Below the pieces are notes generated by a model. It saw nothing but the letters and a program-made list of their open reading frames with translations, did no database searches and was not told the DNA's origin. A DNA stretch of 64,000 bases from positions 1,302,001 to 1,366,000 of the forward strand of contig NZ_JARUBP010000001.1 in the NCBI RefSeq assembly GCF_029626225.1, written 5' to 3'. Each line of letters begins with the position of its first letter. The first letter of the stretch is position 1. Below, piece by piece: positions 8,881 through 17,209 of the stretch. The DNA comes from Asanoa sp. WMMD1127. GTDB lineage: Bacteria > Actinomycetota > Actinomycetes > Mycobacteriales > Micromonosporaceae. The position numbers and the translations under genes were made by a program.

Positions 8881-10685
8881 AGGGCTGCCGCCGCCGCCCG
8901 ATTCCGCCACCAGATCACACTGCCCAACACGAAGGTAAACAACAGGTAAGCAGCGATCGTAACCGTCGTGGCTGAAGCCTGCCCGAAAGCACAGCCGAGA
9001 CCGAGCACCAGCACCCGGCCGTCCCAGCCCAGACCCCACCGGTGCAGCCAGCCGCCCGCCTCGCGTTTCTCCAGCTTGGCGGTGAGGTCGTAGTGCCAGA
9101 GCGCGAGCGCGAACAGCAGCAGGAACGTGCCCCAGGCCGGCACGTCGAAGCCGACGCCGACGGCGATCACGAAGAGGTATTCCGCGGCCCGCAGGGCGGC
9201 CGGGACCAGGAAGTCCAGTGGCCGGTCGTGCGGCGCGGCGGACGGCAGCGCCCCGACCAGCAGGGCGACGGCGGCGCTCAGCGTCACCGCGCGCAGGTCG
9301 GCACCGCCCAGCCCGGCGTAGGCGCCGGCCAGGAACAGCGCGCCGACCAGCACCCCGGCGGCCGCGCCGGCCAGCGGACGGGCGACGCGGGCGTGGCCCA
9401 GCAGGCGCGCGATCGGGCCGTCGTCGCGCTGCTCGGCGGCCGCGACACCGGCGAACGCCGAGACCCGCATGCCACGGGCGCGCAGGGTACGCAACGCCAA
9501 CGTGTAGGCGAACGCCAGCACGATCCCGGCCAGCACGCCGATCAGCGCGATCCGCGGCCCGAACAGCGCGCCGAGCAGCGCCATGGCCGCCCACCGCTCG
9601 CCGATCGGGAACGCCGCGGTGCGCTTGAGCCAGTAGGCCGGCGAGCCCGTGTCGCCCCGGACCCGGGCCGAGACGGCGCCGAGCCGGCCGGCCACGCCAC
9701 CGCCGCTCGCGGCGGCGGTCGCCACCGGCTGCCGGGCCGCCACGTCGTGCAGGGTGCCGTACCAGGTGTCGGTCATGTGCCGCACGGTCTGCAGGGCGAT
9801 CGCGGCGATGGCCAGCGGCCACGCGCCGGTCAGCCCGGCGGCCTCGGCCCCGACCGCGAGGCCGGCGTAGACGAGATACTCCTTCGCGCGGTCGGCGATC
9901 GTGTCGAGCCAGCCGCCGAACACGCTGAAGTTGCGCGTGTAGCGGGCCAACTGACCGTCGACGCAGTCGAGCACGAAGCCGAGGTAGAGCAGGATGCCGC
10001 CGAGCAGCCAGGCCGGCCGCCCGCCGCCGTAGGCGAACAGCGCGGCGGCGGCCGCGACGACCACCACCGACACCGCGGTGACCTGGCTCGGCGTCAGCCG
10101 CATCCGGGCCGCCAGCCGGGTGACGTGCGGCGACCACGGGCTGACGAAATAGCTGGTGAAGAAGTCGTCCTGCTCCTTGACCGCGAGCCGCAGCTCGGCC
10201 CGGTCGGAGTCGACCGCGGCCACGGCCGCCAGCGCGGCGGGGATCTCCGCGGGGTCCGCGACGCGGCGGGCCACCAGCAGGCGCACCCGCTGCGCGCTCA
10301 CCGTGGCGCCGGCCGCCAGCAGGTCGGCGATCACCGGACCCGTGGGCGCGCCGGCCAGCGCCGGCAGGTCGGCGACGCCGACCCGGACCAGCCCGCCGAA
10401 GACCCCGGTCGGCTGCCCGGGCACGAGCTGGCCGCGCTCCTCCCGGACGGGCTCCCCCGGACCGTCGGCCAGCGCCAGCGCGACCGTGCCGGCGCCCGGC
10501 GCGGTGGCCACGTGCCGGATCACCGCGTCGTGGGCGACGAGGTCACCGGAGCAGATCAACACCGGCTCCGCGAGGTCGGCCGGGAGCGTGTCCCGGACCT
10601 CGCGGGCGCCGGCGGCGCGGAGTTGCGTGGCGAGCCGATCCGTCAGCGCCGGATCGGGACCCGGCAGGAGGACGGCTACGGTCAC
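8877..10685 (-). CDS. CDP-alcohol phosphatidyltransferase family membrane protein (DUF5941-type C-terminus)
   Basis: 602 residues. The family signature, D-x2-DG-x2-AR-x8-G-x3-D-x3-D, is complete at about residues 240-264 (reads DCVDGQLAR ... GGWLDTIADR). It lies within a membrane domain with several hydrophobic spans. The first ~180 residues form a soluble domain, possibly a degenerate nucleotidyltransferase. The C-terminal third has more membrane spans and ends in a basic tail. The enzyme would displace CMP from a CDP-alcohol and pass the phospho-alcohol to a second alcohol. The GTG start overlaps the ATPase stop (GTGA). It sits between the ABC exporter and the TagF-like enzyme in the operon, so a role in making a phospho-polyol primer or polymer unit is more likely than ordinary phospholipid synthesis. 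The substrate is unproven. Confidence 0.8.
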   Translation of the reverse strand: MTVAVLLPGPDPALTDRLATQLRAAGAREVRDTLPADLAEPVLICSGDLVAHDAVIRHVATAPGAGTVALALADGPGEPVREERGQLVPGQPTGVFGGLVRVGVADLPALAGAPTGPVIADLLAAGATVSAQRVRLLVARRVADPAEIPAALAAVAAVDSDRAELRLAVKEQDDFFTSYFVSPWSPHVTRLAARMRLTPSQVTAVSVVVVAAAAALFAYGGGRPAWLLGGILLYLGFVLDCVDGQLARYTRNFSVFGGWLDTIADRAKEYLVYAGLAVGAEAAGLTGAWPLAIAAIALQTVRHMTDTWYGTLHDVAARQPVATAAASGGGVAGRLGAVSARVRGDTGSPAYWLKRTAAFPIGERWAAMALLGALFGPRIALIGVLAGIVLAFAYTLALRTLRARGMRVSAFAGVAAAEQRDDGPIARLLGHARVARPLAGAAAGVLVGALFLAGAYAGLGGADLRAVTLSAAVALLVGALPSAAPHDRPLDFLVPAALRAAEYLFVIAVGVGFDVPAWGTFLLLFALALWHYDLTAKLEKREAGGWLHRWGLGWDGRVLVLGLGCAFGQASATTVTIAAYLLFTFVLGSVIWWRNRAAAAAL

Positions 10686-11428
10686 GCGCGGACCACCGAG
10701 TTGTAGGCGTCGAGGGCGTCGTGCACGGTGCCGTCCGTGATCAGCTTGCCCTCGTTGAAGTAGAGGCCCCGGTTGCAGAACCGGGTCAGGTCGGGCTCGT
10801 TGTGCGAGACCAGCACCAGCGTGCGGCCCTCGGCGAGCAGCCGCTCGATGGTGGCGTAGCACTTCTTGCGGAACTCGGCGTCACCGACGGCCATGACCTC
10901 GTCGACCAGCAGGATCGGGTGGGTCAGCTGGGCGATCACCGAGAAGCCGAGCCGGACCTTCATGCCCGACGAGTAGTGCCGCACCGGGGTGTCGATCGCC
11001 TTGCTCACCTGGTCGCCGGCGAAGTCGACGATCTCGTCGAAGTGCTTCTTCAGGAAGTTGCCGGACAGGCCGTGCAGCGAGCCGACCAGGTGCACGTTCT
11101 CCCGGCCGGTGAGGTCGTTGGAGAAGCCCGCGGAGAGCTCGAGCAGCGGCGCGACCCGGCCCCGCACGGTGATCCGGCCCTCGTCGGGGATCAGCACGCC
11201 GGCGATCAGCCGCAGCAGCGTGCTCTTGCCCGTGCCGTTGCGGCCGATGATGCCGAGCGCGTCACCGGCGTTGACCTGGAAGTTGACATCGCGCAGGGGC
11301 CAGAACTCGCCCGGGTTGGGCTGGCGCCCGCCGCGGTGGATGAACATCTCGCGGATCCGCAGCTGCCGCCGCCGGTTGCGGACGAACCGCACGCCGAGGC
11401 CCTCGGCCTCGATGATCGGGGTGGTCAT
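10682..11428 (-). CDS. ABC transporter ATP-binding protein, polysaccharide/teichoic acid export type (TagH-like)
   Basis: 248 residues. Walker A is GRNGTGKST at 62-70, the signature is YSSGMKVRL, and Walker B is ILLVDEVMAVGD, the last being characteristic of the O-antigen/teichoic acid export subfamily (Wzt/TagH). A short N-terminal extension (RRRQLRIREMF) precedes the first strand, as is usual in this group. It powers flipping of a lipid-linked polymer by the adjacent ABC-2 permease. ATG 11428 shares one base with the permease stop (TGATG). There is no long C-terminal carbohydrate-binding domain, so chain-length-independent export of TagH short-form type is plausible. Confidence 0.92.
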   Translation of the reverse strand: MTTPIIEAEGLGVRFVRNRRRQLRIREMFIHRGGRQPNPGEFWPLRDVNFQVNAGDALGIIGRNGTGKSTLLRLIAGVLIPDEGRITVRGRVAPLLELSAGFSNDLTGRENVHLVGSLHGLSGNFLKKHFDEIVDFAGDQVSKAIDTPVRHYSSGMKVRLGFSVIAQLTHPILLVDEVMAVGDAEFRKKCYATIERLLAEGRTLVLVSHNEPDLTRFCNRGLYFNEGKLITDGTVHDALDAYNSVVRA

Positions 11429-12246
11429 CACAGCTCCTTGAGCACGGCGGGTTCGAGGCGGCGGAACACCCACCAGCCGCCGACCAACAGGACGAGGCTG
11501 ACACCGGTGGTGACGGCGAGCAGCGGGGCGCTCGGGAACATCTCCGGGTACCAGACGGCGTGGTAGAGCTCCATGATGCCGACCAGCGGGTTGAGCTCGT
11601 AGGCGTCCTTGACCCAGCCGGGCATGTCCGCGTTGCGGACCATGGCCAACGGATAGATGATCGGCGTCGCGTAGAACAGCACCCGCAGGCCGAGCCGCAT
11701 CAGCTTCTCGACGTCGCGGAGCAGCACGTTGAGCGACGAGAGCAGCAGCGCCAGGCCGGTCAGGAAGACGGTCTGCATGATCACCGCGAGGGGCAGCGCG
11801 AGGAGCTGCCAGTCGAAGTGCAGCTCGCCGAAGACGATGGCCAGGATGATCAGGATCGGCAGGCCGGCGAGGAACTCGGCGAACCGGCCGAGCACCCGAC
11901 CGATCGGGAAGACCTGGCGGGCCACCTTCATCGTGGTGATCAAGCGGGCCTGGCCGGTGAGCGCGCTGGTCGCCTCGCCCATCGCGGCGTTCGCCCACGA
12001 CCAGGCGAAAATCCCGGTGATGAGGAACAGCGGGTACGAGTTGTTCGCGTCACCGAGATGGCGGTCGGAACCCGTGCCGTAGAGGACACCGAAGACGAAC
12101 CAGTAGATCGCGGCGACGCCGAGCGGCTCGATCAGTGACCACAGGTAACCAAGGAAGGACTGCTGGTATTTCACCGCGAGATCGCGTCGGACCAGCAGCC
12201 CCAAGGCGTTGCGGTTTTCCCACAACGTCACCACGCTCGATGTCAC
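11428..12246 (-). CDS. ABC-2 type permease, polysaccharide/teichoic acid export (TagG-like)
   Basis: 272 residues with six predicted membrane spans and the ABC2_membrane pattern (RRDLAVKYQQSFLGYLWSLIEPL at the cytoplasmic N-terminus, WANAAMGEATSALTGQARLI, then LNPLVGIMELYHAVWYP). It is the membrane half of the exporter with the ATPase directly downstream. An in-frame GTG exists at 12258, but GGAGG stands 5 nt before the GTG at 12246, so the latter is preferred. It is the first gene of the five-gene operon; the 190-bp region upstream holds its presumed promoter. Confidence 0.92.
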   Translation of the reverse strand: MTSSVVTLWENRNALGLLVRRDLAVKYQQSFLGYLWSLIEPLGVAAIYWFVFGVLYGTGSDRHLGDANNSYPLFLITGIFAWSWANAAMGEATSALTGQARLITTMKVARQVFPIGRVLGRFAEFLAGLPILIILAIVFGELHFDWQLLALPLAVIMQTVFLTGLALLLSSLNVLLRDVEKLMRLGLRVLFYATPIIYPLAMVRNADMPGWVKDAYELNPLVGIMELYHAVWYPEMFPSAPLLAVTTGVSLVLLVGGWWVFRRLEPAVLKEL

Positions 12247-12435
12247 AGCCGCCTCCACCTGCGTTTCTCACCCGATGAGCAACCCATCGGCGGTCAGCTG
12301 CGAACGTCTGCGCGGGCTGCCATAGCGACGCGCGCGTCGCGGCGGCTGCGAACGCCGACGCGGGCCGCTGACGCGCCATAGGTTAGCAGCCAGTAAAACT
12401 GTCTCAGAACCGCAGCGGTACGCCGGTGGCCAAGA
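12247..12435 (-). promoter_or_regulatory. Upstream region of the envelope-polymer operon, with palindrome and repeats
   Basis: This gap lies upstream of the permease gene at 12246 and downstream of the serine dehydratase gene. It contains a perfect 16-bp palindrome at 12325-12340, a short inverted repeat (CCGATG/CATCGG) at 12272-12290, and imperfect direct repeats starting at 12297 and 12345 (both GCTGCGAACG). A minus-strand -10-like TAACCT is at 12380-12385, giving a leader of roughly 125 nt. No matching regulator is identifiable. Confidence 0.35.
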
Positions 12436-13803
12436 TCAGCATTCGATGACGTTGACCGCCAGACCGCCCCGGGCCGTTTCCTTGTATTTGACCTTCATGT
12501 CCGCGCCGGTCTCCCGCATGGTCTTGATGACCTTGTCCAGCGAGACGTGGTGCACACCGTCGCCGCGCAGCGCGAGCCGGGCCGCGGTGATCGCCTTGAT
12601 GCTGGCCACGGCGTTGCGCTCGATGCACGGGATCTGCACGAGACCGCCCACCGGGTCGCAGGTCAGGCCCAGGTTGTGCTCCATGCCGATCTCGGCGGCA
12701 TTCTCCACCTGCTCCGGCGTGCCGCCCAGCGCCTCGGCCAGGCCGGCGGCGGCCATCGAGCAGGCCGAGCCGACCTCGCCCTGGCAACCGACCTCGGCGC
12801 CGGAGATCGAGGCGTTCTCCTTGAAGAGCACGCCGATCGCCGCGGCGGCCAGCAGGAACCGGACCACACCGTCGGCGGTCGCCTCGGGCACGAACCGGGT
12901 GTAGTAGTGCAGAACGGCCGGGATGATGCCGGCGGCGCCGTTGGTGGGCGCGGTGACGACCCGGCCGCCGGCCGCGTTCTCCTCGTTGACGGCCAGCGCG
13001 AAAAGGGTCACCCAGTCCATCACCCGCAACGGGTCCCCGGCCAGCTCGGAGCGGAGCTTGCGGTGCAGCTCGGCGGCCCGGCGGCGGACCTTGAGCCCGC
13101 CGGGCAGCGTGCCGTCCCGCTCGCAGCCGCGCTCGACGCACTCGCGCATGACCCGCCAGATGTCCAGCAGGCCAACGCGTACCTCCTGCTCGGTGCGCCA
13201 CGACAGCTCGTTGGCGAGCATCACGTCGGAGATCGAGCCACCGGCCTCGGCCGTGCGGGCCAGCAGCTCCGCGCCGGTGCTGAACGGGTAGCGGACCGGG
13301 GTCGTGTCCGGCTTGATCCGGTCGGCGCCGGCCGCCTCCTCGTCGACGACGAACCCGCCGCCGACCGAGTAGTAGGTGCGCTCGCGCAGCGTCCCACCGG
13401 CCGCGTCGAAGGCCGCGAACGTCATGCCGTTGGGGTGGTAGGGCAGGGAGCGGCGGCGGTGCAGGACCACGTCCTCCGCCGGGTCGAAGTCGACCTCGTG
13501 CCGGCCGAGCAGGGCCAGCCGCCGGCCTTCGGCGGTACGCGTGATCAGCTTGGGCACCGCGTCGGTGTCGACCTCTTCGGGCGTCTCGCCGGCCAGGCCG
13601 AGCACGACGGCCCGGTCGCTGCCGTGCCCGTGGCCGGTGGCGCCGAGCGAGCCGAACAGCTCGGCCCGGACCCGGGCGGTGTCCCGCAGCAGGTCGTCGC
13701 CGGCCAGGCCGGCCACGAACGTGCGCGCCGCCCGCATGGGGCCGACCGTGTGCGAACTCGACGGTCCGATACCGACCGAGAACAGGTCGAAAGCGCTGAT
13801 CAC
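12436..13803 (-). CDS. sdaA: L-serine ammonia-lyase (iron-sulfur L-serine dehydratase)
   Basis: 455 residues, single-chain type with beta subdomain first ([24 protein letters not shown]) and alpha catalytic domain after. It converts L-serine to pyruvate and ammonia using a [4Fe-4S] cluster. Candidate cluster cysteines are seen in [14 protein letters not shown] and [18 protein letters not shown]. The last residue is Cys (NVIEC), the feature known from the Legionella enzyme, whose C-terminal Cys enters the active site as the fourth cluster ligand in the resting state. Start GTG 13803 is preferred over an upstream in-frame codon because GGAG lies 7 nt before it. It stands alone on the minus strand, downstream of a divergent PspC gene. 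Confidence 0.95.
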   Translation of the reverse strand: MISAFDLFSVGIGPSSSHTVGPMRAARTFVAGLAGDDLLRDTARVRAELFGSLGATGHGHGSDRAVVLGLAGETPEEVDTDAVPKLITRTAEGRRLALLGRHEVDFDPAEDVVLHRRRSLPYHPNGMTFAAFDAAGGTLRERTYYSVGGGFVVDEEAAGADRIKPDTTPVRYPFSTGAELLARTAEAGGSISDVMLANELSWRTEQEVRVGLLDIWRVMRECVERGCERDGTLPGGLKVRRRAAELHRKLRSELAGDPLRVMDWVTLFALAVNEENAAGGRVVTAPTNGAAGIIPAVLHYYTRFVPEATADGVVRFLLAAAAIGVLFKENASISGAEVGCQGEVGSACSMAAAGLAEALGGTPEQVENAAEIGMEHNLGLTCDPVGGLVQIPCIERNAVASIKAITAARLALRGDGVHHVSLDKVIKTMRETGADMKVKYKETARGGLAVNVIEC

Positions 13804-13966
13804 CGGGGTGCTCCATTCTCCCTGCCGCCGCGGGCGAGCATACGCGCGCAATCGGGGTAATCCCTACGGGAAGCGGGTGGCCGGAATCCCTCCACGGACC
13901 GAGGGCGGCCTGGCTGCCTGTTTCTACCGTTGTATCAGGACCGATTGACGGGAAAGGGACTTACAG

Positions 13967-14170
13967 ATGAGCGCCAGACTCGTTCGCCCCCGTGACGACC
14001 GATGGATCGCCGGCGTGTGCAGCGGCCTCGCCCGCCGCTTCGGGATGCGCCCCAACACGATGCGCCTGCTGTTCTTGATCTCCTGCCTGCTGCCGGGCCC
14101 GCAGGTGCTCGCGTACATCGTGCTCTGGGTCCTGATGCCCGACGAGCGCCGCTACCCCGCGCACGCCTGA
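13967..14170 (+). CDS. PspC domain small membrane protein
   Basis: 67 residues that are almost entirely a PspC domain: a basic N-terminus (LVRPRDDRWIAGVCSGLARRFG), an amphipathic segment and one strong membrane span (LLFLISCLLPGPQVLAYIVLWVLMP). PspC proteins take part in phage-shock or envelope-stress sensing in other bacteria; in actinobacteria stand-alone short PspC proteins are common and mostly uncharacterised. ATG 13967 is preceded by an AAAGGGA Shine-Dalgarno. It is divergent from sdaA and is followed by a strong bidirectional terminator. Confidence 0.9.
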   Translation: MSARLVRPRDDRWIAGVCSGLARRFGMRPNTMRLLFLISCLLPGPQVLAYIVLWVLMPDERRYPAHA

Positions 14171-14179
14171 CCGACAACG

Positions 14180-14217
14180 GCGAAGGGGGCCCCGCATCGA
14201 CGCGGGGCCCCCTTCGC
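14180..14217. terminator. Strong bidirectional hairpin terminator
   Basis: A perfect 16-bp stem, 14180-14195 with 14202-14217, closes a 6-nt loop. It lies between the convergent stops of the PspC gene (14170) and the DUF4230 gene (14222). The stem is extremely GC-rich and has no U-tract, as is typical of actinobacterial terminators. Confidence 0.85.
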
Positions 14218-14221
14218 GTCG

Positions 14222-14962
14222 TCACGGCGTCGTGTAGGTGATGGTGACGGTCGTGTAGCCGAGGGAGCGGAGCATGCCCTCGAGCATCGTCTTGGTGTTG
14301 GCCCGGGCCCGCTCCTGCAGGCCGCTGTCGACCGCGGCCGCCTTGATCTTCTCTTCGGCGAGCGTGTAGATCTCCTGCTGCTGGTTGGGGTCGCGCTTGA
14401 TCAGGTCACCCAACCGGTTGGCCAGCCCGCGCTCCTCGGCGAAGACGTAGCTGTCCTGCGTGTTGAGGTTGACCTCGCCGAGCTGCGGCGCGGGCAGCTT
14501 GACCTCGACCGACTTGCCGTCGGGCGACTCGACGATCGCGCCCTCGGCCAGCTGGCCGAAGTCGACGTAGGCCTCGACCGTGCCCACCCCGACGAACAAG
14601 GTGCGCTCGTTGAGCAGGAACTCGGGGATGTTGTCGCGGCTCGTCTGCTTGTCGACGATGACCTGGAAGTTGCCTTCCGCCGCGACGTAGCGGCTCAGGT
14701 CCTGGATCGACTTGAGCAGTGGCGGCTGGCTGCGGTCGGTCGTCTCCTGGGCGAACGGGTTGCGCCAGTTCGGCAGCAGGTCGGCCGCCTTGAGCGCGAA
14801 GCCGCCGGCGACCAGCACGACGACGATCGCGGCCAGCCAGATGAGACCGCGCCACCGGGGTGGCCGGCTCGGCTCCTGGTCGTAGGCCGGATCGGCGGGC
14901 TGTCGCTCGTCGGTCCTGGTGTTGACCTCGGGGTACTCGCGGGTGGGCTCCGTCTCGGTCAT
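14222..14962 (-). CDS. DUF4230 domain membrane-anchored protein
   Basis: 246 residues: a ~38-residue acidic cytoplasmic tail, one membrane span (LIWLAAIVVVLVAGGFALKAA, split here only by position ~40-60), then an extracytoplasmic DUF4230 domain. The domain carries the family pattern NFQVIVD, FLLNERTLFVGVGTVEAYVDFG, VKLPAPQL and NTKTMLEGML. Function is unknown; the fold is built around a conserved surface-exposed beta core. ATG 14962 has GAGG about 8 nt upstream. It converges on PspC and is read in the same direction as the acyl-CoA dehydrogenase upstream, with a ~50-bp gap. Confidence 0.85.
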   Translation of the reverse strand: MTETEPTREYPEVNTRTDERQPADPAYDQEPSRPPRWRGLIWLAAIVVVLVAGGFALKAADLLPNWRNPFAQETTDRSQPPLLKSIQDLSRYVAAEGNFQVIVDKQTSRDNIPEFLLNERTLFVGVGTVEAYVDFGQLAEGAIVESPDGKSVEVKLPAPQLGEVNLNTQDSYVFAEERGLANRLGDLIKRDPNQQQEIYTLAEEKIKAAAVDSGLQERARANTKTMLEGMLRSLGYTTVTITYTTP

Positions 14963-15013
14963 ATGTCCACCTCACCGTCCTTCTGCGAACAGTTTCCCCG
15001 ATGGCCGCCACCG

Positions 15014-16183
15014 CTAAACGAAGGCGGACACCCCTGTCAACTTCTGGCCGACGACCAGCTGGTGCACCTCGCTCGTGCCCTCGTAGGTGAGCACGCTCTC
15101 GAGGTTGTTGGCGTGCCGCAGCACCGGGTACTCGCCGCTGATCCCGTTGGCGCCGAGGATCGTGCGGCACTGCCGGGCGATGGCGATGGCCTCGCGCACG
15201 TTGTTGAGCTTGCCGACGCTGACCTGCTCCGGCCGCAGCCGGCCGGCGTCGGCCAGCGCGCCCAGATGCAGCGCCAGCAGGTAACCCTTCTGCAGCTCCA
15301 CCGCCATGTCGGCGAGCTTGGCCTGGGTGAGCTGGAAGCCGGCGATCGGGCGGCCGAACTGCTCGCGGTCGACCGCGTAGGCGATCGCCGTCTCGAGGCA
15401 GTCGCGGGCCGCGCCGAGCGCGCCCCAGACGATGCCGAAGCGCGCCTCGGTGAGGCACGACAGCGGGGCCTTGAGCCCTTCGGCGCCGGGCAGCTGGGCG
15501 TCGCCGGGCAGCCGCACGTCGTCGAGCACGATCTCGCCGGTCGACGAGGCGCGCAGCGACATCTTGTGCTTGATCTCCCGGGCCGTGACCCCGGGCGTGT
15601 CCATCGGCACCGCGAACCCGCGGATGCCCTCGTCGGTGCGGGCCCAGACCACGGCCACGTCGGCGACCGGCGCGTTGGTGATCCACATCTTGCCGCCGGT
15701 CAGCATCCAGTCGGTGCCGTCGCGGCGGGCCCGGGTGGTCATCCCGGCCGGGTCGGAGCCGTGGTCGGGCTCGGTCAGGCCGAAACAGCCGATCGCCTCG
15801 CCGGTCGCCATCGGCGGGAGCCACCGCTGCCGCTGCTCCTCGGAGCCGTAGCGGTGGATCGCGAACATGGCCAGCGAACCCTGCACGGAGACCAGCGAGC
15901 GGACGCCCGAGTCACCGGCCTCGAGCTCCAGGCAGGCCAGGCCGTACGCGGTGGCGCTGGCCCCGGCGCAGCCGTAGCCGGTCAGGTGCATGCCGAGCAG
16001 GCCGAGCTTGCCGAACTCGGCGGCCAGCTCGCGGACCGGCACGCGGCCCTCCTCGTACCAGGTGGCGACGTGCGGCCGGACGCGCTCGTCGACCACCTGA
16101 CGCACGACGGCGCGCATGTCGCGGTCGTCGGCGGAAAGATTGCCGTCGAGGTCCAGCAGTTCCAGCGGGGCGACGCGGTCCAT
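15014..16183 (-). CDS. Acyl-CoA dehydrogenase, glutaryl-CoA dehydrogenase-like
   Basis: 389 residues, complete acyl-CoA dehydrogenase. FAD/substrate-binding segments are IGCFGLTEPDHGSDPAGM and WITNAPVADVAVVWAR. The catalytic glutamate lies in TYEGTSEVHQ near the C-terminus. ARFGIVWGALGAARDCLE and the DSGVRSLVSVQGSLAMF segment are typical of glutaryl-CoA dehydrogenases, which oxidise and decarboxylate glutaryl-CoA to crotonyl-CoA in lysine/tryptophan breakdown. ATG 16183 is chosen with GGTGAG just upstream; a GTG at 16192, one base after the preceding stop, is an alternative. The small conserved gene upstream is probably co-transcribed. Substrate specificity is inferred from family motifs. Confidence 0.88.
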   Translation of the reverse strand: MDRVAPLELLDLDGNLSADDRDMRAVVRQVVDERVRPHVATWYEEGRVPVRELAAEFGKLGLLGMHLTGYGCAGASATAYGLACLELEAGDSGVRSLVSVQGSLAMFAIHRYGSEEQRQRWLPPMATGEAIGCFGLTEPDHGSDPAGMTTRARRDGTDWMLTGGKMWITNAPVADVAVVWARTDEGIRGFAVPMDTPGVTAREIKHKMSLRASSTGEIVLDDVRLPGDAQLPGAEGLKAPLSCLTEARFGIVWGALGAARDCLETAIAYAVDREQFGRPIAGFQLTQAKLADMAVELQKGYLLALHLGALADAGRLRPEQVSVGKLNNVREAIAIARQCRTILGANGISGEYPVLRHANNLESVLTYEGTSEVHQLVVGQKLTGVSAFV

Positions 16184-16193
16184 GCCGCTCACC

Positions 16194-16493
16194 CTATTCG
16201 GTGGGCAGCACCAGCACCCGGGCGTGGATCTGGTTGCGCTGCTGGAGCGCCGCCCGCAGCGCCCGGTGCAGGCCGTCCTCGAGATAAAGGCCGCCGTGCC
16301 ACTGCACGACGTGCGGGAACAGGTCGCCGTAGAACGTCGAGTCCTCGGCCAGCAGCTTGTCGAGGGCGAGCTCGCGCTTGGTGGTGATGAGCTGGTCGAG
16401 CCGCAGCGGCCGCGGCGGGATCTCCGACCACTGCTTGAGGGTCAAGCCGTGCTCCGGGTAGGGGCGGCCGTCACGCACCGACTTGAAGATCAC
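16194..16493 (-). CDS. Small conserved actinobacterial protein with ParB-like pattern
   Basis: 99 residues, soluble, no signal or membrane span. The sequence has a conserved look: MIFKSVRDGRPYPEHG, the LDQLITTKRELALDKLLAE helix, and a C-terminal YLEDGLHRALRAALQQR motif. The D-G-L-H-R element resembles the DGHHR motif of ParB/sulfiredoxin-like folds, but the remainder is too short to be sure. I recall near-identical small proteins across actinobacteria, annotated as hypothetical. It overlaps nothing and ends 1-10 bp before the acyl-CoA dehydrogenase start, so the two are probably translated from one message. Function unknown. Confidence 0.8.
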   Translation of the reverse strand: MIFKSVRDGRPYPEHGLTLKQWSEIPPRPLRLDQLITTKRELALDKLLAEDSTFYGDLFPHVVQWHGGLYLEDGLHRALRAALQQRNQIHARVLVLPTE

Positions 16494-16575
16494 GCGCCGC
16501 TCCTCTCTCGGCTAGGTGGCGCTCCGCCAGCTGGCTCAGCCTATCGACCCGCGCAACGATAAGGCTCCTGGCCGA

Positions 16576-17175
16576 TCACCAGCGTCCCCGGTGCACCACC
16601 TGATCAACAGGACGCCGGCCTCTTTTCAGTGACGGCGACCGCCGATCGGGTGCCCGGTAGCCGACCGTAACTGCCCCGATCGGAGTCATTTCCGCGGGCA
16701 CGTCGAAGGCCGCGCGGTAGGTGTCGACGCATTGCCCGGGGATACCGAAGAAGCAGGCGCCGAGCCCCTCGTCAACGGCCGTGAGCAGCATCAGCAGCGC
16801 CGCCATGCCCGTGTCGATGTCCCAGTACGGCACCGGCCAGCGGCCCGGGTCGCGGTCGGTCCAGCCCTTGTCTGGCTCGGCGTAACGGTCGAGGTAGGCG
16901 GACCGGTTGGAGTGCGGCACCACGATCAGCGGCGCCCGGCGCATGCCCGCGAGCCAGCCGGTGGGCGCCCAGCCGTCCGGGGTCGTGGCGGCCCAGAACG
17001 CGTCGCGGTCGGCCGGCTCGTCGAGCACCAGGAAGCCCCAGCCCTGGGAGAAGCCCGCCGACGGCGCGCGGATCGCGTGGTCGAGCAGGCGGTCGACGAC
17101 GGCGGGCGGCACCGGCCGGTCGGGGTCGTAGTTGCGCACCATCCGCCGCTTGCGCACGACGTCGCCGAACTCCAT
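16576..17175 (-). CDS. Nitroreductase family protein
   Basis: 199 residues. N-terminal VRKRRMVRNYDPDRPVPPAVVDRLLDHAIRAPSAG carries the FMN-phosphate-binding arginines and APSAG of nitroreductases; the C-terminal DEGLGACFFGIPGQ and IGAVTVGYRAPD are also family hallmarks. These FMN enzymes reduce nitro, quinone or flavin-like substrates using NAD(P)H. ATG 17175 has a strong GGGGAGG six bases upstream. It lies alone between an aldose epimerase gene and a small conserved gene on the same strand, with ~35 bp to the former. Physiological substrate cannot be inferred. Confidence 0.9.
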   Translation of the reverse strand: MEFGDVVRKRRMVRNYDPDRPVPPAVVDRLLDHAIRAPSAGFSQGWGFLVLDEPADRDAFWAATTPDGWAPTGWLAGMRRAPLIVVPHSNRSAYLDRYAEPDKGWTDRDPGRWPVPYWDIDTGMAALLMLLTAVDEGLGACFFGIPGQCVDTYRAAFDVPAEMTPIGAVTVGYRAPDRRSPSLKRGRRPVDQVVHRGRW

Positions 17176-17209
17176 CCCAAGCCTCCCCGCTGGCTGGTTG
17201 AGCAACCTA

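Noticed and set aside
13804-13966. Glycine riboswitch upstream of sdaA
   Set aside because: The conserved glycine-aptamer core was not found in the leader.
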